From Methylophilaceae bacterium (lineage in GTDB: Bacteria > Pseudomonadota > Gammaproteobacteria > Burkholderiales > Methylophilaceae): a DNA stretch of 64,000 nt. Position numbers and translations under genes: made by a program. The notes below the pieces were generated by a model, which saw nothing but the letters and a program-made list of their open reading frames with translations, ran no database searches and was not told the origin of the DNA. Of this stretch, positions 56,373-64,000 are shown in pieces. Position 1 is the stretch's first letter. Every line of letters starts with the position of its first letter. Location of the stretch: the NCBI GenBank assembly GCA_028342535.1, contig JAOLWQ010000002.1:141884-205883 (forward strand), given 5' to 3'.

Positions 56373-57648
56373 TTTTTTTATCTTTATCTGAATTAATAAT
56401 TTCCACTGTTCTATAAGGATAAGGAATTTCAATATCTTGTTTCTGAAATTCATTCCATATTTCACGATAAATATCAGACTTTAACCCCCACGAACCTTCT
56501 TCAGGATCGACAATATAAAAAGATAGCATTAAGTCGATACCACTATCAGCAAATTTCATAAGAAATACTGATGGCGCTGGATCATTTAAAACTCGTGATT
56601 CATTTTTTGCAGAATTCAATAAAATTTCAAACGCTTTATCTACAGAAGATTTATAGCTAATCTGAACATCGATCGATATTCTAGATTTTCTATCAGTTAA
56701 TGTATGGTTGATAATATTTTCAGATATTAAAGTTTCATTTGGAATAATTACTTCAATACCATCAAGTTTACGCAAAACGGTATATCTTGATCTTATAAGA
56801 GTAACTACACCGTAATGTTCACCTACCATTAAAATATCACCAATATGTATTGATTTATCTAGTAAAATAATAAAGCCACAAACATAATTACTAGCAATCT
56901 TTTGCATACCAAATGCCAAACCAACACCAAAAGCTCCGCCAAATACCGATAAAAATGTTAGATCTAGTCCAATAGATGACAGTGCAACTACTACTGCGAC
57001 CACATAAAGTGTTATTTTTAATACTTTGTTTAGCATTACCCTAGCATTCATATCTAATTGGGCTACCTTCATCAATCTATTTTCAATAAATTGGCCCAAA
57101 GTTACCGCAAAAAGAACAGCTAAAGCAGATCCAAATATAACTTGAAATACTAAAAATAATGAAAAATCATTATCCCCAAAGCTAAATTGCACTTGATCAA
57201 GAGTTTCTCTAATTGGCGAGAGAAGTCCAAATAAATATAGTGCGACTATCACCCAAACTAATGAAGAAATCGTATTTTCCAAAGCGCGAATCCATGGTCT
57301 AGGCTTTGTAAGATATCTAATAAAATAAATACCTAAACGAATTACAATAAGAGCATTTACAAGACTAATAGCAATATGCAAAAAAGGAGTTGTTTGGAAA
57401 GTATCTAAATATATCTTTGAGAAGAAAAGAACAATCAAAATAATTACAGGTGAAATTATTCTAACTAAACCTTCAGTTGCCATTTCCCAATTACTCGCAG
57501 CTGATCCAACAACATAATTTTTAATAATTTGGTTGGAAAAAAAAGATAAGCCTAATGCGAAAAAAATTGCACATAGCTGCCATAAAGTAGGCATAGATAA
57601 TAAAAAATCTAAACTAAAATTATTTTTAATAAATTCAAACTTATTCAT
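56365..57648 (-). CDS. MscS-family mechanosensitive channel
   Basis: A 427-residue channel with four to five N-terminal helices and the MscS core. The pore-lining segment [22 protein letters not shown] is followed by the beta domain, with [20 protein letters not shown] and [18 protein letters not shown]. It releases solutes on hypo-osmotic shock. It lies 7 bases after mgtE. Confidence 0.92.
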   Translation of the reverse strand: MNKFEFIKNNFSLDFLLSMPTLWQLCAIFFALGLSFFSNQIIKNYVVGSAASNWEMATEGLVRIISPVIILIVLFFSKIYLDTFQTTPFLHIAISLVNALIVIRLGIYFIRYLTKPRPWIRALENTISSLVWVIVALYLFGLLSPIRETLDQVQFSFGDNDFSLFLVFQVIFGSALAVLFAVTLGQFIENRLMKVAQLDMNARVMLNKVLKITLYVVAVVVALSSIGLDLTFLSVFGGAFGVGLAFGMQKIASNYVCGFIILLDKSIHIGDILMVGEHYGVVTLIRSRYTVLRKLDGIEVIIPNETLISENIINHTLTDRKSRISIDVQISYKSSVDKAFEILLNSAKNESRVLNDPAPSVFLMKFADSGIDLMLSFYIVDPEEGSWGLKSDIYREIWNEFQKQDIEIPYPYRTVEIINSDKDKKII

Positions 57649-57655
57649 AATTTTT

Positions 57656-59089
57656 CTATAATAAAACTACAGTTGCTAACCCTAAAAATATAAAGAAACC
57701 ACCACTATCGGTCATTGCAGTTATCAGCACACTAGAGCCTACTGCCGGGTCTTTCCCCAAACGATTTAATAATAAAGGTATCATAACACCCATTATTGCT
57801 GATAAAATTAAATTCAATATCATTGCAGCAGTCATTACATATCCTAATTGTATATTGCCATAAAGTAAGTAAGCAAATACTCCTAAAACACTCCCCCATA
57901 GAATTCCATTAACTAATGCCACACCAATTTCTTTAAACATTAGTAAACGAAGGTTGCTAAATGTTACCTGACTTAAAGCGAGCGCTCTTACAATCATAGT
58001 AGTAGTCTGATTTCCAGAATTTCCTCCAATACCAGCAATTATCGGCATTAGAGCAGCAAGTGCTACAACTTTTTCAATTGACCCCTCAAAGACACCAATT
58101 ACTCTAGATGCTATAAGTGCTGTAACTAAATTAATAGCTAACCATGCCCAGCGATTTTGAACTGATTTCCATATTGTAGCGAACATATCTTCTTCTCTTA
58201 ATCCCACCATAGATAATTTTTCGGTTTCTGTCTCGTCACGAATATAATCCATTACTGCGTCAACAGTAAGTCTTCCAAGTAATTTACGTGACTCATCAAC
58301 GACTGGTGCTGTCAAAAGGTCGTAACGCTCAAAAGCATTTGATGCCTCATGTGCAGTATCTTCTGGTTTAAAGACAACTGCATCTATCGCCATTACATCT
58401 TTCACTTTAACGTGAGAATCATTAACCACAATTCTTCCAAGAGGAAGGACACCAAGAATTGATCCAAAACGATCTACCACAAATAATTTATCCGTATTGT
58501 CTGGTAATTTTTTTATTTTTCTAAGGTAATTTAGAACAACCTCTAGGGTTATATCCTCACGAATTGTTATGATATCGAAATCCATCAATGCACCAACTGA
58601 ATCATCTGGATAAGATAACGCTGACTCTAATCTCTCTCTATTTTGAACATCTAAACTCTCAAGTAAATCATTCAAAACGTCATTAGGGAGATCGTTAGCT
58701 ATATCAGCTATTTCATCTGTATCTAACTGCTCAGCAGCAGCTAATAGCTCAGTATTATCCATGTCAGCAATAAGTGTTTGCCTAACAGCATCAGATACCT
58801 CAACTAAAATATCACCATCATTTTCTGATTTCACTAACTCCCATATTGTCAATCTTCTATCTAAAGGAAGGGATTCAAGAATATCAGCAACATCAGATGG
58901 ATGAAGGCTATTTAATAAGTTTTGAAGAGATTTTAAGTTTTCTTTGTTAGTTAAATTTTTAATTAACTTATGCTTTACTGAATCTTCAGCATCTAACATT
59001 ACTTCTAATTCATTTTGCGTGCCAAGCAACAAATCAATTTTCTCTAATATGTCAGTTAAGAATTCTTTCTTTTCAGTATTTTTTTTCAT
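57656..59089 (-). CDS. mgtE: Magnesium transporter MgtE
   Basis: A 477-residue channel. The cytosolic N domain (about 30-160) has LLNSLHPSDVADILESLP repeats. Two CBS domains follow (about 165-290, with FVVDRFGSILGVLPL and APVVDESRKLLGRLTV). Five helices then carry PIIAGIGGNSGNQTTTMIVRALAL, the magnesium-selective pore signature. No M-box riboswitch is visible in the short leader. Confidence 0.95.
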   Translation of the reverse strand: MKKNTEKKEFLTDILEKIDLLLGTQNELEVMLDAEDSVKHKLIKNLTNKENLKSLQNLLNSLHPSDVADILESLPLDRRLTIWELVKSENDGDILVEVSDAVRQTLIADMDNTELLAAAEQLDTDEIADIANDLPNDVLNDLLESLDVQNRERLESALSYPDDSVGALMDFDIITIREDITLEVVLNYLRKIKKLPDNTDKLFVVDRFGSILGVLPLGRIVVNDSHVKVKDVMAIDAVVFKPEDTAHEASNAFERYDLLTAPVVDESRKLLGRLTVDAVMDYIRDETETEKLSMVGLREEDMFATIWKSVQNRWAWLAINLVTALIASRVIGVFEGSIEKVVALAALMPIIAGIGGNSGNQTTTMIVRALALSQVTFSNLRLLMFKEIGVALVNGILWGSVLGVFAYLLYGNIQLGYVMTAAMILNLILSAIMGVMIPLLLNRLGKDPAVGSSVLITAMTDSGGFFIFLGLATVVLL

Positions 59090-59126
59090 AATCTATATTA
59101 GTCTAATTTTTAATGTTGCTATCTCT

Positions 59127-59132
59127 ATTATA
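59127..59132 (-). promoter_or_regulatory. Candidate -10 box of mgtE
   Basis: A perfect TATAAT on the minus strand, about 38 bases upstream of the mgtE start and just after the rplQ terminator. No good -35 box sits at standard spacing. Confidence 0.35.
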
Positions 59133-59161
59133 TGGGTTTTTATATGCTTGATTGTAAAAAT

Positions 59162-59185
59162 AAAAAAGCCAGCATAGCTGGCTTT
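59162..59185 (-). terminator. Intrinsic terminator of the ribosomal operon
   Basis: On the minus strand AAAGCCAGC-TAT-GCTGGCTTT (stem bases 59165-59173 and 59177-59185) is followed by a T run (59162-59167). It lies 23 bases after the rplQ stop and separates the alpha operon from mgtE. Confidence 0.9.
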
Positions 59186-59208
59186 AATTATATTTAATTT
59201 TTTTTAAA

Positions 59209-59700
59209 TTAAACTTTTTTTTCAGCCTTTTTACTTTCTTTTTTCTTAGTAGATTTATCTTTAGATACTTCGACTTCTTCAGACTTAACTTCTTTAGATT
59301 TTTCTTGTTTTATTTCTTCAGTAGATTCAGCCTTATCTTCTATTACACGATCTACAAGCTCGATATAAGCCATTGGCGCATTATCGCCTTTACGAAAACC
59401 ACATTTCAATATTCTTGTGTACCCACCATTTCTTTTGCTGTATCTAGGACCAATTTCACCAAATAATTTCACGACAGTCTCTCTATCTCTTAGCCGGCCA
59501 AATGCAAGGCGCTGATTATGAACACTTGAATCTCTTGCAAGAGTTATCAATGGTTCAGCATATCCTCTCAATTCCTTAGCCTTTGGCAATGTTGTTCTAA
59601 TAATTTCATGCTTAAGCAATGAAGTTACCATATTTTTAAACATAGCTTTTCTATGGCTACTTGTTCTATTAAGCTTTCTATGTTTTTTCCCGTGTCGCAT
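59209..59700 (-). CDS. rplQ: Large-subunit ribosomal protein L17
   Basis: A 163-residue L17. The body (1-120) is canonical: [38 protein letters not shown], and [18 protein letters not shown]. From about residue 122 a lysine/glutamate-rich tail of about 42 residues extends beyond the usual end of the family (about 125-130 residues). It is the last gene of the alpha operon. Confidence 0.97.
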   Translation of the reverse strand: MRHGKKHRKLNRTSSHRKAMFKNMVTSLLKHEIIRTTLPKAKELRGYAEPLITLARDSSVHNQRLAFGRLRDRETVVKLFGEIGPRYSKRNGGYTRILKCGFRKGDNAPMAYIELVDRVIEDKAESTEEIKQEKSKEVKSEEVEVSKDKSTKKKESKKAEKKV

Positions 59701-59724
59701 GTTCTTACTCCATATTCTTTCTGT

Positions 59725-60711
59725 TTATGCTGGTATTTGACCAGCTACTGTCCAGTTATCAACCACCATTCCTAATGACAAACCCTTTGATGATAAAATA
59801 TCTTTAATCTCATTTAATGATTTTCTTCCGAGGTTTGGTGCTTTTAGTAAATCACTTTCATTTCTTTGAACTAGATCTCCAATATAATGTATATTCTCAG
59901 CCTTTAAGCAATTAGCTGATCTTACAGTCAATTCAAGATCATCCACTGTTCGAAGAAGCAATGGGTCTATTACTGGTGCTTGCTGAACTTCCACTTCAGT
60001 CAGCTCGCTTTCTAAATTAGCAAATACAGATAGTTGTCCCATAAGGATTCTTGCGGCATCTCGAATTGCTTGTTCAGCATCAACTACTCCATTAGTCTCA
60101 ACGTCCATAATTAATTTATCAAGATCAGTTCTTTGTTCAACTCGAGCACTTTCAACAACATAGCTTACTTTAGTAATAGGGCTAAAAGATGCATCTATCA
60201 TAATAAAGCCAAGAACATTATCACTTTCTGAACCCTTCGTCCTAACAGGTACAGGCTGATAACCCCTACCCATTTCTACTTTAGCTTCAATATTTAATTT
60301 TCCGCCTTTGTTTAAATTGGCAATAACGTGGCTTGGGTTTATGATTTCAACATCGTGACCAACCTCAAAATCACCAACAGTAACAGGGCCCTCTTCACTC
60401 TTATTTAAAGTTATTGTAGCCTCTGAAGTGTCATGCAACTTTAAAGCTATTTTTTTAATATTAAGAAGTACGTCTACTACATCTTCTTGAACACCATCAA
60501 GTGTTGAGTACTCATGAACAACACCATCTATTTTAACTTGGGTTATTGCAAATCCTGGAATAGATGAAAGTAAAACTCTTCTAATAGAATTACCTAATGT
60601 AAAACCAAACCCTCTTTCCATTGGCTCAAGAACCACTTTAGCTCTTTGTGGGCTAACTATATCTACATCAACAATTCTAGGTTTCAAATATTCTGTTGGG
60701 TTAATTTCCAT
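59725..60711 (-). CDS. rpoA: RNA polymerase alpha subunit
   Basis: A 328-residue alpha subunit. The N-terminal dimerisation domain shows [36 protein letters not shown] and the GRGYQPV loop. The C-terminal domain (about 245-328) has [21 protein letters not shown] and [19 protein letters not shown], which bind UP elements and activators. The length is normal. It lies between rpsD and rplQ. Confidence 0.99.
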   Translation of the reverse strand: MEINPTEYLKPRIVDVDIVSPQRAKVVLEPMERGFGFTLGNSIRRVLLSSIPGFAITQVKIDGVVHEYSTLDGVQEDVVDVLLNIKKIALKLHDTSEATITLNKSEEGPVTVGDFEVGHDVEIINPSHVIANLNKGGKLNIEAKVEMGRGYQPVPVRTKGSESDNVLGFIMIDASFSPITKVSYVVESARVEQRTDLDKLIMDVETNGVVDAEQAIRDAARILMGQLSVFANLESELTEVEVQQAPVIDPLLLRTVDDLELTVRSANCLKAENIHYIGDLVQRNESDLLKAPNLGRKSLNEIKDILSSKGLSLGMVVDNWTVAGQIPA

Positions 60712-60745
60712 AGGTCATATCCTTTTTTATTTTTACTTAACTAAG

Positions 60746-61375
60746 TTATTTGGAATAAAGCTCAACAACTAATGATTCATTAATTGTTGCAGGCAAGTCA
60801 TCACGTTCAGGTTTGTTTTTAAAAATTCCTTTAAAACTTTTTATATCAACCTCTAACCACTCAGGAAAACCTCTTTCCTCCGCAGCTTCTAGTGCAGCTT
60901 TAATTCTTAATTGATTCTTTGAATCACCATCAATAGAAACTTCATCTCCAGGTTTTACCTGGTATGAAGGTATGTTAACTCTCTTTCCGTTCACAAGAAT
61001 GCTGTTATGTTTTACTATCTGACGAGCTTCAGTTCTTGAAGCCCCCATTCCCATTTTATAAGTTATATTATCTAGTCTACACTCAAGTAATTGAAGGAGA
61101 TTCTCACCTGTTATACCTTTTCTTCTATCTGCTTCATCATAATACCCTCGGAATTGCTTTTCCAAGATGCCATATATTCTTCTTAATTTTTGTTTTTCTC
61201 TAAGCTGAACTCCGTAATCAGATAAGCGCGAAGCTCTTCTTTGACCATGTTGGCCAGGCGGATAATTCCTTTTTTCTATCGCACATTTTTCAGTGAAACA
61301 TTTTTCACCTTTTAGAAAAAGTTTTTCACCTTCTCTTCGACATTGACGACATTTTGGGTCAAGATTTCTAGCCAC
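60746..61375 (-). CDS. rpsD: Small-subunit ribosomal protein S4
   Basis: A 209-residue S4 with the N-terminal [16 protein letters not shown] zinc-finger-like region, [21 protein letters not shown], and the S4 domain [22 protein letters not shown]. It initiates 16S rRNA assembly and in E. coli also represses its own operon. The start is a GTG with AGGAG eight bases upstream. Confidence 0.99.
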   Translation of the reverse strand: MARNLDPKCRQCRREGEKLFLKGEKCFTEKCAIEKRNYPPGQHGQRRASRLSDYGVQLREKQKLRRIYGILEKQFRGYYDEADRRKGITGENLLQLLECRLDNITYKMGMGASRTEARQIVKHNSILVNGKRVNIPSYQVKPGDEVSIDGDSKNQLRIKAALEAAEERGFPEWLEVDIKSFKGIFKNKPERDDLPATINESLVVELYSK

Positions 61376-61413
61376 TTGCTATTCTCCTATTAGTTTCTTC
61401 TTGCAGTACAAAA

Positions 61414-61803
61414 TTAAATTCTTCTCTTCTTCGGGGGCCTGCATCCATTATGAGGGACCGGCGTTACATCTTGAATGCTAGTAATTTTTAAACCTATTGA
61501 ATTTAAAGCTCTTACAGAAGATTCTCTTCCAGGGCCTGGTCCTTTAATTCGAACCTCAATATTTTTTACTCCAAATTCTTGTGCTGCTTTGCCAGCTGCT
61601 TCTGCTGCAACTTGTGCCGCAAAGGGAGTACTTTTTCTTGATCCTTTAAATCCTGCTCCACCAGAAGTTGCCCATGACAATGCATTTCCTTGACGATCAG
61701 TAATTGTAATAATGGTGTTATTAAAAGAAGCGTGAACGTGGGCAATCCCTTCTACAACACTTTTTTTAACCTTCTTTTTTGCTCTGATATTATCTTTTGC
61801 CAT
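61414..61803 (-). CDS. rpsK: Small-subunit ribosomal protein S11
   Basis: A 129-residue S11 of usual length. [43 protein letters not shown] and the C-terminal [17 protein letters not shown] are canonical. It lies between rpsM and rpsD in the standard alpha-operon order. Confidence 0.99.
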   Translation of the reverse strand: MAKDNIRAKKKVKKSVVEGIAHVHASFNNTIITITDRQGNALSWATSGGAGFKGSRKSTPFAAQVAAEAAGKAAQEFGVKNIEVRIKGPGPGRESSVRALNSIGLKITSIQDVTPVPHNGCRPPKKRRI

Positions 61804-61821
61804 TCTAATTTTTACCTTTTA

Positions 61822-62178
61822 TTATTTCCTAATTGCTCGGATAGGACCTTTTCTTGTTCTTGCATTATTTTTTGTATTTTGCCCTCTAACTGGCAAACCC
61901 CTTCGATGCCTGACGCCTCTATAACAACCCAAATCCATTAAGCGCTTAATATTCATTGATACTTCTCTTCGAAGGTCTCCTTCAACAGAAAAATTGTCTA
62001 ATTGATCTCTAAGTTTTTCAACATCAGAATCATTTAAATCCTTAAGTTTTGATGTCGCCTCAATACCAGCAGCAGTACATATTTTTTTAGCTGTTACTCT
62101 GCCGATACCGTAAATAGACGTTAAGGCTATCTCAGTGTGCTTGTTATCTGGTACATTTACTCCTGCAATACGGGCCAT
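61822..62178 (-). CDS. rpsM: Small-subunit ribosomal protein S13
   Basis: A 118-residue S13. The start [26 protein letters not shown], and the C-terminal [14 protein letters not shown] are typical. I chose the ATG at 62178 with GGAG eight bases before it; an upstream in-frame start two codons earlier is weaker. It heads the alpha cluster after rpmJ. Confidence 0.98.
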   Translation of the reverse strand: MARIAGVNVPDNKHTEIALTSIYGIGRVTAKKICTAAGIEATSKLKDLNDSDVEKLRDQLDNFSVEGDLRREVSMNIKRLMDLGCYRGVRHRRGLPVRGQNTKNNARTRKGPIRAIRK

Positions 62179-62259
62179 ACACAATACTCCAATAAAAACG
62201 GCATTATTTCAATAAAGCCTTAAATTATAACTATTTTTTGCGATCTTAACAACGTAAAA

Positions 62260-62382
62260 TTAATGACATGCGCCTTGTCTTTGTTTATGACGCGGGTCTT
62301 TACATATAACTCTCACAACCCCTTTTCTTCGAATTACTTTGCAATTTCTACATAATGCTTTTACTGATGCTCTGACTCTCAT
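62260..62382 (-). CDS. rpmJ: Large-subunit ribosomal protein L36
   Basis: A 40-residue L36 read directly from the minus strand between infA and rpsM, starting [19 protein letters not shown]. The zinc ligands C11, C14, C27 and H32 are all present, so it is the zinc-binding form. It ends QRQGACH, two or three residues beyond the common end at QG. AAGGAAATAAT stands before the ATG. Confidence 0.97.
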   Translation of the reverse strand: MRVRASVKALCRNCKVIRRKGVVRVICKDPRHKQRQGACH

Positions 62383-62410
62383 ATTATTTCCTTAATTTCA
62401 ATTAGATTAG

Positions 62411-62629
62411 TTATTTTTCTCTAAATGTTATTCTTCCTTTTGAAAGATCATAAGGTGAAATTTCAACAGTTACCTTATCTCCAGGCAAAATTCTAATATA
62501 ATTCATTCTCATTTTCCCTGAAATATAACCTAAGACCTCATGTCCATTTTCTAATTTAACTTTAAATGTTGCATTTGGAAGATTTTCTAAAACCTCACCT
62601 TCCATCTCTAGAACATCTTCTTTTCCCAT
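62411..62629 (-). CDS. infA: Translation initiation factor IF-1
   Basis: A 72-residue OB-fold protein: [40 protein letters not shown], and [12 protein letters not shown]. The glycine at position 2 replaces the common alanine. It occupies the A site of the 30S subunit during initiation. It sits between secY and rpmJ, the standard place in Betaproteobacteria. Confidence 0.98.
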   Translation of the reverse strand: MGKEDVLEMEGEVLENLPNATFKVKLENGHEVLGYISGKMRMNYIRILPGDKVTVEISPYDLSKGRITFREK

Positions 62630-62631
62630 AA

Positions 62632-63957
62632 CTAAAGCCCTCCTCTTCCAGAACCAGCTTTAAAATTTGCTTTCTTTAATAATCCATCGTACTGATAAGA
62701 CATCATACGAGATTGTACTTGAGTCATGAAATCCATTGTAACAACAACAATAATGAGGAGAGAAGTTCCGCCAAAATAAAATGGTGTATTAAATTTAAGT
62801 ATTAGGAACTCAGGCACTAAACAAACACTTGCAATATATATTGCTCCTATAAGTGTTAATCGCCCCATAATCGTATCTATATAGCGAGCTGTTTTTTCTC
62901 CTGGCCTTATTCCCGGCACAAATGCTCCGCTTTTTTTTAAATTATCTGCTGTTTCATTTGGATCAAAAGTAATCGCAGTATAGAAATATGCAAAAAAGAT
63001 AATTGCTGTTGCAAATAGCAGTATGTAGATTGGTTGCCCTGGTGAAATAGCTGCACTTATATCCTTTAACCAATACATATTTTGATTTGAACCAAACCAT
63101 CCAGCTATTGTTGCAGGGAATAAAATAACACTAGAGGCAAAAATAGCAGGAATTACTCCTGCCTGGTTTATTTTAAGTGGCAAATGTGAAGATTGGCCTC
63201 CATACATTTTATTTCCTACCTGTCTTTTAGCATAATTAATTGTAATTCTTCTCTGTCCTCTTTCAACATAGACAACTAATGCTGTCACAAGGACAACTGC
63301 TATAATCAGAAAGAATACTAATGGAATTGAAAAGGCTCCAGTTCTTGTTAACTCGAGTGTATTTCCCAAGGCACTTGGCAATCCCGCAACAATACCTGCC
63401 ATAATAATCATTGAAATACCATTACCAATACCACGTTCAGTTATTTGCTCCCCTAACCAAACTAAAAACATTGTGCCACTAACTAGTGTTACGATTGCTG
63501 TTAATCTAAAGATTAGTCCAGGGTCTAACACAAGCAATGGTTGAGATTCTAACGCAACACTTATTCCCAAAGCTTGAAATGTTGCTAAAACGACAGTGGC
63601 TTGTCTTGTATAACTTGTTATAACTCTTTGTCCAGCTTGACCTTCTTTTTTAAGATCTTTTAATCTTGCATTCATTGAAGTTAAAAGCGTCATAATAATA
63701 GATGCTGAAATATAAGGCATTATTCCAAGTGCAAACACAGTAAAACGACTTAATGCGCCACCTGAAAACATATTAAACATTCCCAGAATCCCTCCACTTT
63801 GTGAATCAAAAAGCTTTTTTAATTCTAATGGGTCAATTCCAGGAACAGGTATATGCGCTCCTAGACGGAAAATGATTAATGCTCCAAGCAGAAAAAGTAA
63901 GCGACTTTTTAATTCGCTCATTTGACCTAGCCCACCAGTTAAATTATTCTGAGCCAA
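62632..63957 (-). CDS. secY: Preprotein translocase subunit SecY
   Basis: A 441-residue pore subunit of the Sec translocon with ten helices. [34 protein letters not shown], the cytosolic loop [18 protein letters not shown] and the C-terminal [14 protein letters not shown] are conserved. The start is a TTG at 63957, three bases after the rplO stop, with AAGGA upstream. It is followed by infA after two bases. Confidence 0.98.
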   Translation of the reverse strand: MAQNNLTGGLGQMSELKSRLLFLLGALIIFRLGAHIPVPGIDPLELKKLFDSQSGGILGMFNMFSGGALSRFTVFALGIMPYISASIIMTLLTSMNARLKDLKKEGQAGQRVITSYTRQATVVLATFQALGISVALESQPLLVLDPGLIFRLTAIVTLVSGTMFLVWLGEQITERGIGNGISMIIMAGIVAGLPSALGNTLELTRTGAFSIPLVFFLIIAVVLVTALVVYVERGQRRITINYAKRQVGNKMYGGQSSHLPLKINQAGVIPAIFASSVILFPATIAGWFGSNQNMYWLKDISAAISPGQPIYILLFATAIIFFAYFYTAITFDPNETADNLKKSGAFVPGIRPGEKTARYIDTIMGRLTLIGAIYIASVCLVPEFLILKFNTPFYFGGTSLLIIVVVTMDFMTQVQSRMMSYQYDGLLKKANFKAGSGRGGL

Positions 63958-63960
63958 AGA

Positions 63961-64000
63961 CTAATCCTTTTTCGCTGCTGCTTCTGGTGCTACTTTTTTT
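63961..64000 (-). CDS. rplO: Large-subunit ribosomal protein L15, C-terminal end
   Basis: Only the last 12 codons and the TAG (63961-63963) are in the window, reading KKVAPEAAAKKD. A lysine/alanine-rich tail of this kind is common at the end of L15. The gene order rplO-secY-infA-rpmJ supports the call. The rest lies beyond the right edge. Confidence 0.75.
   Translation of the reverse strand, partial: KKVAPEAAAKKD

Noticed and set aside
59090..59126. M-box magnesium riboswitch before mgtE
   Set aside because: The gap between the rplQ terminator and mgtE is too short and lacks the structured conserved elements.

Overview
The window is a compact, AT-rich, almost fully coding bacterial chromosome segment. 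It has one tRNA and no insertion sequences, prophage, integrase or CRISPR array, and no gene-free stretch reaches 300 bases. The longest gaps are 15238-15478, upstream of ctpA, and 25685-25940, upstream of a porin. The best fit is a streamlined betaproteobacterium of the Methylophilaceae, such as the OM43 / Methylopumilus type. This is inference. It rests on betaproteobacterial gene orders (ctaC-ctaD-small ORF-ctaG-ctaE with SURF1/CtaA/CtaB; DUF2782-thrB-BPSS1780 membrane protein-uvrD beside polA), on a SoxYZ-like carrier of the type associated with quinoprotein dehydrogenases of methylotrophs, and on the low GC and tight packing.

Layout. 1-7750: cytochrome aa3 oxidase locus. The structural genes ctaC, ctaD and ctaE and the copper chaperone ctaG run leftward. 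They are followed by SURF1, a Sco-like thioredoxin-fold protein, heme A synthase and the start of heme O synthase. A 42-residue membrane protein overlaps ctaG. 7800-15240: DUF2244 protein, tRNA-Leu(CAA), queA, a secreted propeller-like protein, and a leftward cluster yoaA-tsaB-rimI-psi-like ORF-proS. The prolyl-tRNA synthetase lacks the usual insertion (editing) domain. 15480-23090: ctpA, coq7, a TPR/O-GlcNAc-transferase-like protein, a SoxYZ-like carrier, a TauE/SafE exporter and several small exported or membrane proteins. 23100-30600: pseudouridine synthase; a porin plus FMN-binding protein pair behind a strong Fur-box-like site; and the operon AKR-bioA-dacB-FKBP-osmC.

30640-32800: groESL with a sigma70-type promoter abutting a perfect CIRCE operator. 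32840-42000: uvrD, the BPSS1780 family protein, thrB, the DUF2782 protein, polA, a CinA-like domain protein and dusB-fis. 42000-47690: purH-purD-tsaC-hemF-permease, a rightward run with overlaps or gaps of a few bases. 47700-54180: hexose-6-phosphate mutarotase, ilvD, lgt and DUF429-cstA-ybdD. 54260-59090: coaBC-dut, rpmB-rpmG, and leftward mgtE and mscS. 59160-64000: the distal spc/alpha ribosomal cluster (rplO end, secY, infA, rpmJ, rpsM, rpsK, rpsD, rpoA, rplQ), closed by a clear intrinsic terminator.

Most of the content is housekeeping. The more unusual points are the editing-domain-less ProRS, the psi/UDG-like ORF beside rimI, the apparently iron-controlled porin/flavoprotein pair, the stand-alone SoxYZ carrier, a terminator hairpin abutting the thrB start codon, and the regular overlap of convergent gene ends.
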